Assembly: GCA_913052075.1 (NCBI GenBank) | Contig: CAJXDD010000025.1 | Span: forward strand, 1 to 19,678 | Reading direction: 5' to 3' | DNA length: 19,678 bases | Origin: UBA9926 sp913052075 | Lineage (GTDB): Bacteria > Pseudomonadota > Gammaproteobacteria > Pseudomonadales > Azotimanducaceae | Shown: piece after piece, positions 7,048 to 15,008 of the stretch | Layout: each line of letters begins with the position of its first letter | How positions within the stretch are numbered: the first letter of the stretch is position 1 | Translations under genes and position numbers: made by a program | The notes under the pieces: generated by a model | The model's database searches: none | The model's input: only the letters and a program-made list of their open reading frames with translations | What the model was told of the DNA's origin: nothing

Positions 7048-8015
7048 ACCGTGGTGTCCTTGACAGCTTTAGCGAGATGCTGAGCTGCCAGCTGATCTAA
7101 ACGCTTTGATTCAAAAGTATCCGCTAATCCAATTGCAATGAGGGACTGCCCCATCTTGTCCATATCGCTTCGAGGACGTATCGAGTGTCTAGCGCCTACT
7201 TTTTGTATCTCGAGTACGCCGTCATCGGTTTCGAGCCATCCTTTTAGTCGCCAAACAGTATCGGGGATCGCCTCGAGAAATGGCTCGACGTCATCAGGAA
7301 GGCAGGGGTTGTCGTGTCGCCACATCCAACGCTCGAATTTGGCATGGCTCAAGGAGCGATTAGGGCCAATTAGGATGTTGGCTCTGGGCGATGCAGGGTT
7401 TTGATCATCCAGCATTGATGGTGTGGTGTCGGTGACCCGATGACCAAGCGCGATATCAATAGGCACGTCTGCATTCGTCGTCGGCAGAATCGGTCCTGCT
7501 GGATTGATCGAGGCGAGCCACTTCTTCAAGCGCTGGCGCGCTGCGCCCAGAACAAGATCCTGTTTGTTTGCGATGATGAGATCGGCTGCCTCGATATGGC
7601 GGGTAATGGTTCTTCCGACATATGGATCTTTGCTCTTGTCGCGGACCGTTTCGCTGTCAACGACCACAAGAACGCCAGAGAGGGATAGTTCCGGATGATG
7701 ACCATACTGGGCGAGGCTATGCACGTCTGCGACGCCGCTCGCCTCTACAAGGATGTGGTCCGGCGTCGGGTCGCGGAGAAGCAGCGTTTCCAGGGCCTCA
7801 TGAAAGCCGTCGGCCAAGGAACAGCAAATGCATCCATTGGTCAGTTCAACTTTGTTGTGATCGGCCGATGCAATTAGCTCGGCATCGATATTGATGCTCC
7901 CAAAGTCATTGATCAAAAGCCCGAGGGTCCTTTCTCCAGGCTCACGCACCAGGCGCTGCAGAAGGGTTGATTTCCCCGCACCGAGATAGCCACCAATGAT
8001 CGTCAGTGGAATCAC
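7044..8015 (-). CDS. COG0523/CobW-family GTPase (putative metallochaperone)
   Basis: G3E-type GTPase of the COG0523 family (CobW, YjiA, ZNG1 relatives), which insert or deliver metals such as zinc or cobalt to enzymes. In order: Walker A GGYLGAGKST (residues 8-17), the switch region NDFGSINID, the metal-binding CxCC motif in NGCICCS (C62, C64, C65), the ILVEASGVAD Walker B region (about 88-97), NKQD for guanine recognition (150-153), and a C-terminal CobW_C-like domain from about residue 210. The 323-residue length is normal. The histidine-rich linker of some zinc-handling members is not present. The GTG start shares its first G with the amidohydrolase TAG stop (TAGTG, 1-base overlap). Being inside an operon with a metal-dependent amidohydrolase suggests that enzyme as its client. 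Confidence 0.92.
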   Translation of the reverse strand: MIPLTIIGGYLGAGKSTLLQRLVREPGERTLGLLINDFGSINIDAELIASADHNKVELTNGCICCSLADGFHEALETLLLRDPTPDHILVEASGVADVHSLAQYGHHPELSLSGVLVVVDSETVRDKSKDPYVGRTITRHIEAADLIIANKQDLVLGAARQRLKKWLASINPAGPILPTTNADVPIDIALGHRVTDTTPSMLDDQNPASPRANILIGPNRSLSHAKFERWMWRHDNPCLPDDVEPFLEAIPDTVWRLKGWLETDDGVLEIQKVGARHSIRPRSDMDKMGQSLIAIGLADTFESKRLDQLAAQHLAKAVKDTTV

Positions 8016-9673
8016 TACACATTGCTGCCGGCAGCGGGGAAAAGTTCGCCTGCGAGCAAGGTCCCTAGCACGTTGACATCTTTAATGTGCACCGGATCAA
8101 CGCTGAGTGGATCCTCTGCCAGTATCGCGATGTCAGCTTTCTTCCCAGCCTCGAGCGAACCAATTTCGTGGTCTAGATGCAGTTGGTAAGCAGCGTCGAT
8201 GGTCACGGCTTTGAGTCCCTGAAGGGGACTAATCTTTTCTTCCTCTCCAAGTGTTCGGCCTGATGGGGTAATCCGATTCACGGCGCACCACATCGTATGC
8301 AGCGAGCCAAGGGGGGTTACCCCTGCATCGCTATGGACTGAAAAGGGCACGCCTGCTCTCACCGCGGATGCGCAGGGTTCGAGCTGATGCGCTCGCTCTG
8401 GGCCCACTGTAACCTCATAATGTTGATCGCCCCAATACCACAAGTGATTGGAGAAGAAGTTCGCGCACAGGCCAAGGTTTGCCATTTTGCGCAACTGGGC
8501 TTGAGTAGTCAGCTGCGCGTGGGTAATGGTGTGGCGATGATCAAACCACGGAAATGCTCGCAACAATTGATCGATGGTATCGATGGCTAAGTCTTGAGTC
8601 GCATTGCCGTTGCAATGCATGTGAATGTTGATGCCCCGTGCATGAAATGGCTGCAGCATCGATTTGAGTTGTTCGGGAACGACCAGCAGTTGTCCGTGAT
8701 CTGACCCTTGGAAATAGCCAGGTGGATTCAAAAGCGCACTAAATCCTTGGATGGATCCGTCGAGGATAAATTTCACCCCTGGGAATCGAAGCTTTTCATG
8801 CTCTTCTTTGCGAATGATCATTAAGCGTTCGGCTGCTGCCTCACAGTCTGCTTGACTGCCAGGAATCGCGCCGATGTTGTACTGGGCAACACGAAGCGGA
8901 TAGCGCTCATCTCTGGTGACCGACTGCCAGGGCGCTAAGAACTTGTCCGATAGCAACGATAATCCGCCCAAGTCCGTGCAAGTGGTGATACCGCAATTGG
9001 TGGCTTGTTTTCCAAACTCGACCATCGCTGCCTCGGTGTTGTTCACTCGCTGAACCGCCCCGTAACCGGATCGGCAGAGTGACATCGCCGGTGGCTCTCG
9101 GAGCTCACCATCCAGCTCGCCGTCAGCATCACGGCCTAGCCCCTCGACTTGAATGTCTTTGGTGACCTGGTGCGCCGTTAACATGGCACTGTTGACCGTC
9201 GCGAGATGGCCAGACGCGTGGTAGATAAAGATGGGTCTCGTTGTGGATACTTGATCCAGGTGCTGCCGACTCAACCTCGGTTGATCTGCAAAATAAATCG
9301 GATCAAAGCCAACCGCCACGAGAGGTTGTCCAGGGTCTTCTAAGGCACGTTCCTCTTCGCGCAATGCCTCAATTAGAGCATCATAACTCTTGATTCCCGG
9401 GGCTAGACTGCCATCGCCCCTATACCGATCGTAGTAGCCCATAAAAGGAAGCAACAACATGCCCCCAGCCATGACATGGGCGTGCGCCTCAACAAATCCT
9501 GGGACAATGACCTGATCAGCGAATCTGCGGTCGAGCGTGTACTTACCCCAACCTGTTAACTCCTCGAGCGATCCGACACCCAAAATAATTCCGTCTTTGA
9601 TCGCGATGTGAGTCGCGTAAGGGTTGCCGGGATTCATCGTAATGATCCGCTTTGCTTCAAGTATTGTGACCAT
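8015..9673 (-). CDS. Amidohydrolase family 3 (YtcJ-like) metal-dependent hydrolase
   Basis: A 552-residue amidohydrolase of the YtcJ/N-acyl-amide-hydrolase type, which cleaves C-N or related bonds using bound metal. Key parts are ILEAKRIITMNPGNPYATHIAIKDG (the composite beta domain, N-terminal half), PGFVEAHAHV (HxH metal pair, residues 64 and 66), VKFILDGSIQG (K301), HMHCNGNATQDLAID (H353), HTITHAQL (H385), FSVHSDAGV (D449), and the C-terminal GSLEAGKKADIAIL with DPL. The frame stays open to 9940, but the added ~89 residues have no family match, and the family N-terminus begins at the ATG at 9673, with a GAG 9 bases upstream. It is the first gene of the four-gene operon. No signal peptide is seen, so it is probably cytoplasmic. 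The substrate is not predictable. Confidence 0.9.
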   Translation of the reverse strand: MVTILEAKRIITMNPGNPYATHIAIKDGIILGVGSLEELTGWGKYTLDRRFADQVIVPGFVEAHAHVMAGGMLLLPFMGYYDRYRGDGSLAPGIKSYDALIEALREEERALEDPGQPLVAVGFDPIYFADQPRLSRQHLDQVSTTRPIFIYHASGHLATVNSAMLTAHQVTKDIQVEGLGRDADGELDGELREPPAMSLCRSGYGAVQRVNNTEAAMVEFGKQATNCGITTCTDLGGLSLLSDKFLAPWQSVTRDERYPLRVAQYNIGAIPGSQADCEAAAERLMIIRKEEHEKLRFPGVKFILDGSIQGFSALLNPPGYFQGSDHGQLLVVPEQLKSMLQPFHARGINIHMHCNGNATQDLAIDTIDQLLRAFPWFDHRHTITHAQLTTQAQLRKMANLGLCANFFSNHLWYWGDQHYEVTVGPERAHQLEPCASAVRAGVPFSVHSDAGVTPLGSLHTMWCAVNRITPSGRTLGEEEKISPLQGLKAVTIDAAYQLHLDHEIGSLEAGKKADIAILAEDPLSVDPVHIKDVNVLGTLLAGELFPAAGSNV

Positions 9674-9930
9674 AATGATCATCTCAAGGGGGCGATAAGC
9701 AGTGCTAACGGTGTTACGCGCTGGCGAGGTTGAGCTTACCACCATCAGCCAAATTGAGGTCATGTCACCTGCTGTGACACGGCGGGGCAGACGGGCCAGG
9801 AGAAACCTCAAATTGACAATCTGTTGGTTATCTTTACGCCACTGTTTAGCGAAAAAACGCAGAAACCATCCCTTCTTGGAAAGCGATAAAACCATATCTC
9901 CAGTAAAATCAATGACATGATGTGATTCAT

Positions 9931-9947
9931 AAGTTGGCACGCAACTT
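9931..9947. promoter_or_regulatory. Inverted repeat, possible operator
   Basis: AAGTT and AACTT arms separated by GGCACGC. It lies about 260 bases upstream of the amidohydrolase start and just upstream of a weak minus-strand promoter candidate. No regulator gene is present nearby to pair with it. Confidence 0.25.
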
Positions 9948-9984
9948 GGAATTACGTCTTAGTCATTGACCAACGATTGACAAG

Positions 9985-9998
9985 GTAGCCCAGGCTAC
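9985..9998. promoter_or_regulatory. Perfect 14-base palindromic element, possible operator
   Basis: GTAGCC, a 2-base CA centre, then GGCTAC. The element overlaps a TTGACA hexamer (9977-9982) by a few bases downstream. Its place between divergent units suits a dimeric regulator, but a second copy was not found. Confidence 0.3.
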
Positions 9999-10403
9999 TA
10001 AGCCGGGCGTCGGATGAGTTTCGCTAGTAATCCTGAGAATTGCGTTTCTTGATCCACTAACAGTGAGTAGGTCTCGGTGAGGAGTAACTTGGTAAAAACG
10101 GGCTCAGCAAATATGGCCAACGGAAGGGGTGGCTCGGACCATTAGGCGAGGTGTAGAGGAACTTTGGTATCGAAACTCCTTCTAAGAAGTCTCTCCATAT
10201 ATACGCACAGCCATAGATAGAAATGGTGAAGAGGAGTGAAGAAGAAAGGTGAGTGCAAAATAGCTGAGAAGTAAGTTGAGTCGACCCGCCTAAACCTAGA
10301 ATTAGAAAGTGACGATCGTTGGTCTCAGGTCCAAACCAAGGGAACCGTCCGGTGTAGCCCCGGCGCGAACTTAGGAAATTGAGACGATGACCCAAGGCTT
10401 AGG

Positions 10404-10432
10404 TTGAAAGGATTCGTCCCAATTGGTTTAAA
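10404..10432 (+). promoter_or_regulatory. Sigma70-like promoter for the RND operon
   Basis: A -35 hexamer TTGAAA (10404-10409) and a -10 hexamer TTTAAA (10427-10432) are separated by exactly 17 bases. They match the consensus at 5 and 4 of 6 positions. Transcription would begin near 10439 and give a leader of roughly 125 bases before the RND adaptor ATG. Confidence 0.4.
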
Positions 10433-10487
10433 ACTATGGCAGAATCGCCGCCGCCTCGAACCCCTCGGATTCATGTTCAGGGCATCC

Positions 10488-10556
10488 ATGAGCGTTCTGC
10501 CACAGTTCTGGATCGGCGGAGCGAATGCTTGGACGGCTTTTGCGACACAGCAATGA
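10488..10556 (+). CDS. Possible 22-codon leader ORF before the RND adaptor
   Basis: A short frame, MSVLPQFWIGGANAWTAFATQQ, begins with ATG 5 bases after an AGGG (10479-10482). It ends in a TGA at 10554-10556 that overlaps the GAGGAA ribosome binding site of the adaptor gene. The frame extends back to an ATG at 10473 and a TTG at 10404, but the promoter candidate would exclude the latter. It fits a translated leader that opens or closes the adaptor start. It has no known relative that I recognise and may be chance. Confidence 0.25.
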   Translation: MSVLPQFWIGGANAWTAFATQQ

Positions 10557-10565
10557 GGAAGTGGA

Positions 10566-11675
10566 ATGAAAAAAACCTATCTGCTAGCCGGACTCTTCGC
10601 GGTCTGTCTTGGACTTTGGATGGGTTCCGGTTTGCTCGGCGGCTCCACAATCGTTGAGGAATCAAGCATCGCCGAGCGGAATTTGGACAGCTTGAGTCAA
10701 GCGGGCACAGATATGACCCGCGTGCGTACGGTTACAAAAACTGCGAGCTATAAAACGCGGACGGTCCGGATCACCGGAAAAACTAGTCATAAAAGAGAGG
10801 TCATGGTTCAGTCACAGCTGGATGGTTTGATTGAAACGAGGCCGGTAGAGCGCGGCGACTTTGTGGAGGCTGGCGACTTGCTCTGCCAAATTTCGACTGA
10901 GGACAGACAAGCGCGTTTGGTCGAAGCGCGAGCACAAGTTGAGCAGTCGGAGTTGCTCTATAGGAGTAACGAGAAACTGTCCAAGCAAGGACTGCTATCT
11001 GATGCCCGCCTGTCAGAGAGCAGAGCTCAGCTCAAATTGGCTGAAGCAAATCTGCTTAGGCGACAACTTGAATCGGATCGCTTGAAGCTGATTGCGCCCT
11101 TTAGCGGCTTTGTGGAGACAGTGCACGCGGAGGTGGGTCAATTTGTGACGCCGGGCATGGCGTGCGCAACCTTGGTCGAACTCAATCCATTGCTTGTTCG
11201 AGGTGACCTATCGGAATCGAAAGTTCGGGGCGTTGAGGTCGGTCGAGCCGCTACGATTAGTGTCGATGGGTTTGAGCCGTTGGCTGGTCGAGTCTCGTTC
11301 GTGTCTCATGTTGCAAAAATGGGCACCAAGACGTTTGAAATCGAAATCCAAGTAAATAATGACAGCTACCTGTTATCGAGCGGGCTATCGGCTGATATCG
11401 AAATCTCACTCGACCAAATGTTGGCGCATAGAGTGTCGCCTGGACTGCTCATATTAAACGACCAGGGCCGGCCAGGCCTTCGTTCTGTGGTTCAAGATAG
11501 AGTCGTCTTTAATCCGATTGAAATTATCGGTGAAGATGAAATAGGTATTTGGGTTGCGGGATTACCCAATGAAGTTGAGCTCATTACGGTTGGACAGCAC
11601 GCTGTGAGCGATGGTGAGCGCGTTTTGTCAGTCTCTGAAGCCAGTTTGTCGCGACCGATCAATGAGCAAGGCTAG
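10566..11675 (+). CDS. RND efflux periplasmic adaptor (membrane fusion protein)
   Basis: A 369-residue HlyD/AcrA-type adaptor that bridges an inner-membrane RND pump and an outer-membrane channel. It starts with a signal-anchor (about residues 5-25). There is no proper lipobox before C14, so it is probably not a lipoprotein. The first lipoyl half is QLDGLIETRPVERGDFV (84-100), then an alpha-helical hairpin rich in E, A, Q, L and R (about 113-170), and the second lipoyl half LKLIAPFSGFVETVHAEVGQ (173-192). A beta-barrel (VEVGRAATISVDG and after) and a C-terminal domain complete it. GAGGAA at 10555-10560 is 5 bases before the ATG. The permease follows after 9 bases. The substrate is unknown. 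Confidence 0.93.
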   Translation: MKKTYLLAGLFAVCLGLWMGSGLLGGSTIVEESSIAERNLDSLSQAGTDMTRVRTVTKTASYKTRTVRITGKTSHKREVMVQSQLDGLIETRPVERGDFVEAGDLLCQISTEDRQARLVEARAQVEQSELLYRSNEKLSKQGLLSDARLSESRAQLKLAEANLLRRQLESDRLKLIAPFSGFVETVHAEVGQFVTPGMACATLVELNPLLVRGDLSESKVRGVEVGRAATISVDGFEPLAGRVSFVSHVAKMGTKTFEIEIQVNNDSYLLSSGLSADIEISLDQMLAHRVSPGLLILNDQGRPGLRSVVQDRVVFNPIEIIGEDEIGIWVAGLPNEVELITVGQHAVSDGERVLSVSEASLSRPINEQG

Positions 11676-11684
11676 ACACGCATC

Positions 11685-14600
11685 ATGAATTTTCTTGAAA
11701 GCGCGATTCACCGAAGCAGAACTACTCTCTTGATCATGGCGATGGTGATTATTGCCGGGGTTGCCGCGATGCGATCCATCACGGTGGAGGGCGACCCAAG
11801 CATTGCTGTGCCATATTTCGGGGTCGTGGTCTTTAGTGAGGGTATCTCTCCTGAGGATGCGGAGCGACTATTAGTGATGCCGCTTGAGTTTGAAGTCAGA
11901 AACCTCGAGGGCGTGAAGGAGATATCCAGCTACGCGAGCGAAAATACTGGTCGTCTGGGGGTTGAGTTCGAAGCTGATCAGGATATTGACCAGGCGCTGA
12001 TTGATCTCCGTGAAGCGGTTAACAGAGCGCGATCAAAACTACCCAGCTCCGCCGAGGAACCCGTCATCGAGGAGGAGAGTACGGCCGACTTTCCCGTCTT
12101 AATGGTCGGTTTCGCCTCCGAGATGATGTCAGAGCGATCGCTCTACTACCTTACGACCGATATGAAGAGGAAAATAGAAGCGCTGCCCTCGGTGTTGAAC
12201 ACGCAAATGTACGGCGCGCGCGAGGAAGTGCTCGAGGTGACGCTGAATCCCAAGGCGCTTGAGCACTATGGGGTTTCTCCTGAATCGTTAATGGGGCTCC
12301 TCTCTCGGAACAACCGCTTGATACCAGCAGGGAATCTAGACAATGGTAATGGGCGGTTCTCCATCAAAGTCCCCAGTGTTATTGAGAACGCGAGTGATCT
12401 CTATGACCTTCCTCTGATTAGCGCGAATGATGCTGTTGTCACGTTGAGTGACGTGGCCGATATCCAGCGGACCTTTAAAACGCGCTCAGGTTATTCGCGC
12501 ATGAATGGCCGCCGAGCCATTACTCTCCAAATCACCAAGCGGACCGATGCCAACGTGATCGATACGGTTGCTGAGGTCAAACAATTGATTAACATCGCAA
12601 AGCCGACGTTTCCCCAAGGCGTAGACGTGCTTTACAGCGTTGATCAATCGATCTTCGCGCAGCAGCAAGTGGATGAGCTGCAGGGCAATATCGGAACGGC
12701 GCTCTGTCTGGTAATGATTGTGGTGGTTGCCGCACTCGGATTACGATCCGGCCTGATCGTTGGCCTGGGCATTCCCGTCAGCTTGCTCTTTGCCATTACC
12801 ATTTTGTACGTCATTGGGTTCACCTATAACTTCATGGTGATGTTTGGCTTGCTGCTAGGGCTCGGCATGTTGATCGACGGTGCCATCGTTGTCACAGAAG
12901 AGGCCGATCGACGAATGCTGGCCGGTTCGCCGAGGCAAGTGGCCTACTCAGGTGCAGCAATGCGCATGTTTTGGCCCGTAACCGCCTCGGTTGCCACCAC
13001 CTTGGCGGCCTTTTTGCCGTTAATGTTTTGGCCAGGTATGGTTGGCAAGTTTATGCGCTATCTGCCCGTCACGGTCTTCGCAGTTCTTTGCGGCAGCCTG
13101 CTTTACTCCCTCTTTTTTGCTCCGGCCCTTGGCGCCGTGATGGGGCGCGTCGGAAGTGAGCAGGGCGAATTCATGAAGAAGTTGAATGCGCTAAAGACGG
13201 GTCGTCGCTGGCAAATGAAAGGGGCTTTGGGCCTATATGTTAGCGTGGTTGCCTCAGCCGCTAGAAATCCGGTGAGTACCATCGCCCTAACGCTGACTTT
13301 CCTGGTAGGTACCTTAATTGCCTACGGCCAGTACGGCCGAGGAGTGATTTTTTTCTCCTCGTCAGAACCTCAGTTCATGCAGATACGCGTCAATGCAGTT
13401 GGCAACTATTCAGCGGACGAGACCAATCGTTTGTTCCAAGATGTAGAGAGGGCCGTCATGGATGTGAGGGGAGTCGCCAGCATGAGTGCGTGGAATTTTC
13501 CCTCCTCAGGCTCTGACCAAATCGGCAATATCTTTATGGAGCTCCTTCCTGAAAACGAGCGTTCGATGACCGCTGACGACATGATTAAAAACATCCGAAA
13601 AGATGTGGATCGTTTCGCCGGTGTGTCAGTTGAAATCATGAAAATGGAGCAGGGGCCGGGGCAGGGCAAGCCTATAAAAATCCAGATTGCGTCGTATGAC
13701 CGCGATCAGCTCGCGCCAACCACAGAACTAATCTCGGATTATCTTGAAACGCTAGACGGAGCGGTGGATGTTGAAAATTCCCTCCCCAAGCCGTCTCTCG
13801 AGTGGCGGTTGGTCGTTGATCGAGCCAAAGCTGCGCTCGCCGGGGCGGATGTTTCGGCGGTTGGCCTAGCCGTCCAGATGCTGACCAATGGAGTTAAAGT
13901 GGGTGAGTACCGACCAGATCGCGCCGATGACGCCGTAGACATTCGAGTGAAGTACCCAGAGGACGAGCGACGATTGATGGCCCTCGAGCAAATTCGTGTG
14001 GCAACAGGGGGTGGTATGGCACCCATCACCAGTTTTGTTGAAGTGCGTCCAGCGCAGGCGGTCGGGACCATTCAGAGAACGCAGCTACAACCGACAGAGG
14101 TGATTAGAGCCAATGTCGCAGAAGAGGTGTTGCCCGATGATATCGTTAAAAATGTGCAGGCCTGGCTTGAAACCCAAACGCTACACCCGGCGGTTACCGT
14201 GTCGTTCCGAGGGAACAATGAAGAGCAAGAGGAATCCCAAGGGTTCACGTTGGCAGCGTTTGGCCTGGCGTTGCTTTTTATGTTTGTGCTCTTAGTCACT
14301 CAGTTCAACAGCTTCTATCAATCCGGACTGATTTTGTTCTCGGTGGTACTGTCTACAACCGGCGTATTTATCGGTTTACTGGTCACTGGAAACCCGTTCA
14401 GTTCGCTCTTGTCTGGCATCGGTATTGTCGCGCTTGCTGGGATTGTGGTGAATAACAATATTGTTCTGATCGATACATTCAACCAACTCAAACGAGAGCA
14501 GCCAGGTGCCGAGATTGTGTCGCTAGTGGTGCAAGCGGGCACCATTCGCCTGCGACCAGTGATGCTGACGACGCTGACGACGGTATTTGGACTGATGCCG

Positions 14601-14828
14601 CTAGCCATGAATTTCAGTGTTGACTTAATTGCGCGAGACGTCACCTACGGTGGTGCGCTGTCCAGTCTCTGGGTACCCCTGTCGCAAGCCATTGTATGGG
14701 GGCTCGGCTTCGCGTCCTTGCTCACTCTGATTGTGACGCCAGCGATGCTGACTCTGCCGGACTCCTTGAAGCGCCGCTTGCTCAGTCTAAGAGCCTTATT
14801 GCCCTCTAAGACGGCAGATCTAACCTAA
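11685..14828 (+). CDS. RND-family efflux permease
   Basis: A 1047-residue AcrB-like proton-driven transporter with the duplicated layout: a first membrane helix (about residues 13-29), a large periplasmic domain, helices 2-6 (about 335-490), a second membrane half starting at about 525, a second periplasmic domain, and a final helix group (about 860-1030). The conserved TM4 motif reads GMLIDGAIVV: the first aspartate (D398) is kept but the second acidic residue of AcrB (D408) is glycine, as in heavy-metal (CzcA) types. The other half has GIVALAGIVVNNNIVLIDT, normal for the HAE branch. It lies 9 bases after the adaptor. No TolC-like gene is present in the window, so it probably uses a channel encoded elsewhere. 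No intrinsic terminator was noticed in the 180 bases before the TonB receptor gene. Confidence 0.95.
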   Translation: MNFLESAIHRSRTTLLIMAMVIIAGVAAMRSITVEGDPSIAVPYFGVVVFSEGISPEDAERLLVMPLEFEVRNLEGVKEISSYASENTGRLGVEFEADQDIDQALIDLREAVNRARSKLPSSAEEPVIEEESTADFPVLMVGFASEMMSERSLYYLTTDMKRKIEALPSVLNTQMYGAREEVLEVTLNPKALEHYGVSPESLMGLLSRNNRLIPAGNLDNGNGRFSIKVPSVIENASDLYDLPLISANDAVVTLSDVADIQRTFKTRSGYSRMNGRRAITLQITKRTDANVIDTVAEVKQLINIAKPTFPQGVDVLYSVDQSIFAQQQVDELQGNIGTALCLVMIVVVAALGLRSGLIVGLGIPVSLLFAITILYVIGFTYNFMVMFGLLLGLGMLIDGAIVVTEEADRRMLAGSPRQVAYSGAAMRMFWPVTASVATTLAAFLPLMFWPGMVGKFMRYLPVTVFAVLCGSLLYSLFFAPALGAVMGRVGSEQGEFMKKLNALKTGRRWQMKGALGLYVSVVASAARNPVSTIALTLTFLVGTLIAYGQYGRGVIFFSSSEPQFMQIRVNAVGNYSADETNRLFQDVERAVMDVRGVASMSAWNFPSSGSDQIGNIFMELLPENERSMTADDMIKNIRKDVDRFAGVSVEIMKMEQGPGQGKPIKIQIASYDRDQLAPTTELISDYLETLDGAVDVENSLPKPSLEWRLVVDRAKAALAGADVSAVGLAVQMLTNGVKVGEYRPDRADDAVDIRVKYPEDERRLMALEQIRVATGGGMAPITSFVEVRPAQAVGTIQRTQLQPTEVIRANVAEEVLPDDIVKNVQAWLETQTLHPAVTVSFRGNNEEQEESQGFTLAAFGLALLFMFVLLVTQFNSFYQSGLILFSVVLSTTGVFIGLLVTGNPFSSLLSGIGIVALAGIVVNNNIVLIDTFNQLKREQPGAEIVSLVVQAGTIRLRPVMLTTLTTVFGLMPLAMNFSVDLIARDVTYGGALSSLWVPLSQAIVWGLGFASLLTLIVTPAMLTLPDSLKRRLLSLRALLPSKTADLT

Positions 14829-15008
14829 TAGCGCTCCTGGGTTCTGCTTGGGTTCGATTGAGCTGCTTTAAATCCTTTTGGCCATTGATCCTCAGTAGTT
14901 ATCTCAAACCCCCCTTAACGGACAAAAAACAAACAGGCTTGACTGTATTTTCGCCATGACCCAAAGTGTGCCACCGGGAGAGGTACAAACTAACCATTAA
15001 GGGGAACC

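Larger units (their letters stand above)
9674..10565. other. Divergent intergenic region between the operon and the RND genes
   Basis: About 890 bases with no convincing gene of normal size; long open frames on both strands have no family pattern. Two perfect inverted repeats stand out: AAGTT ... AACTT with a 7-base spacer (9931-9947), and GTAGCC CA GGCTAC (9985-9998). Both could be operators for the minus-strand operon. A weak minus-strand promoter is possible, with TTGATT (9907-9912) and TTATCG (9884-9889) 17 bases apart. The plus-strand promoter and small leader ORF are listed separately. Confidence 0.4.

Noticed and set aside
9702..9920. 72-codon plus-strand frame opposite the amidohydrolase leader
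   Set aside because: Basic, irregular sequence with no recognisable domain. It mirrors an equally unconvincing frame on the other strand.
10057..10395. 112-codon minus-strand frame in the divergent intergenic region
   Set aside because: Composition is unlike a protein (many S, P, F and Y without order), with no motif and no ribosome binding site.
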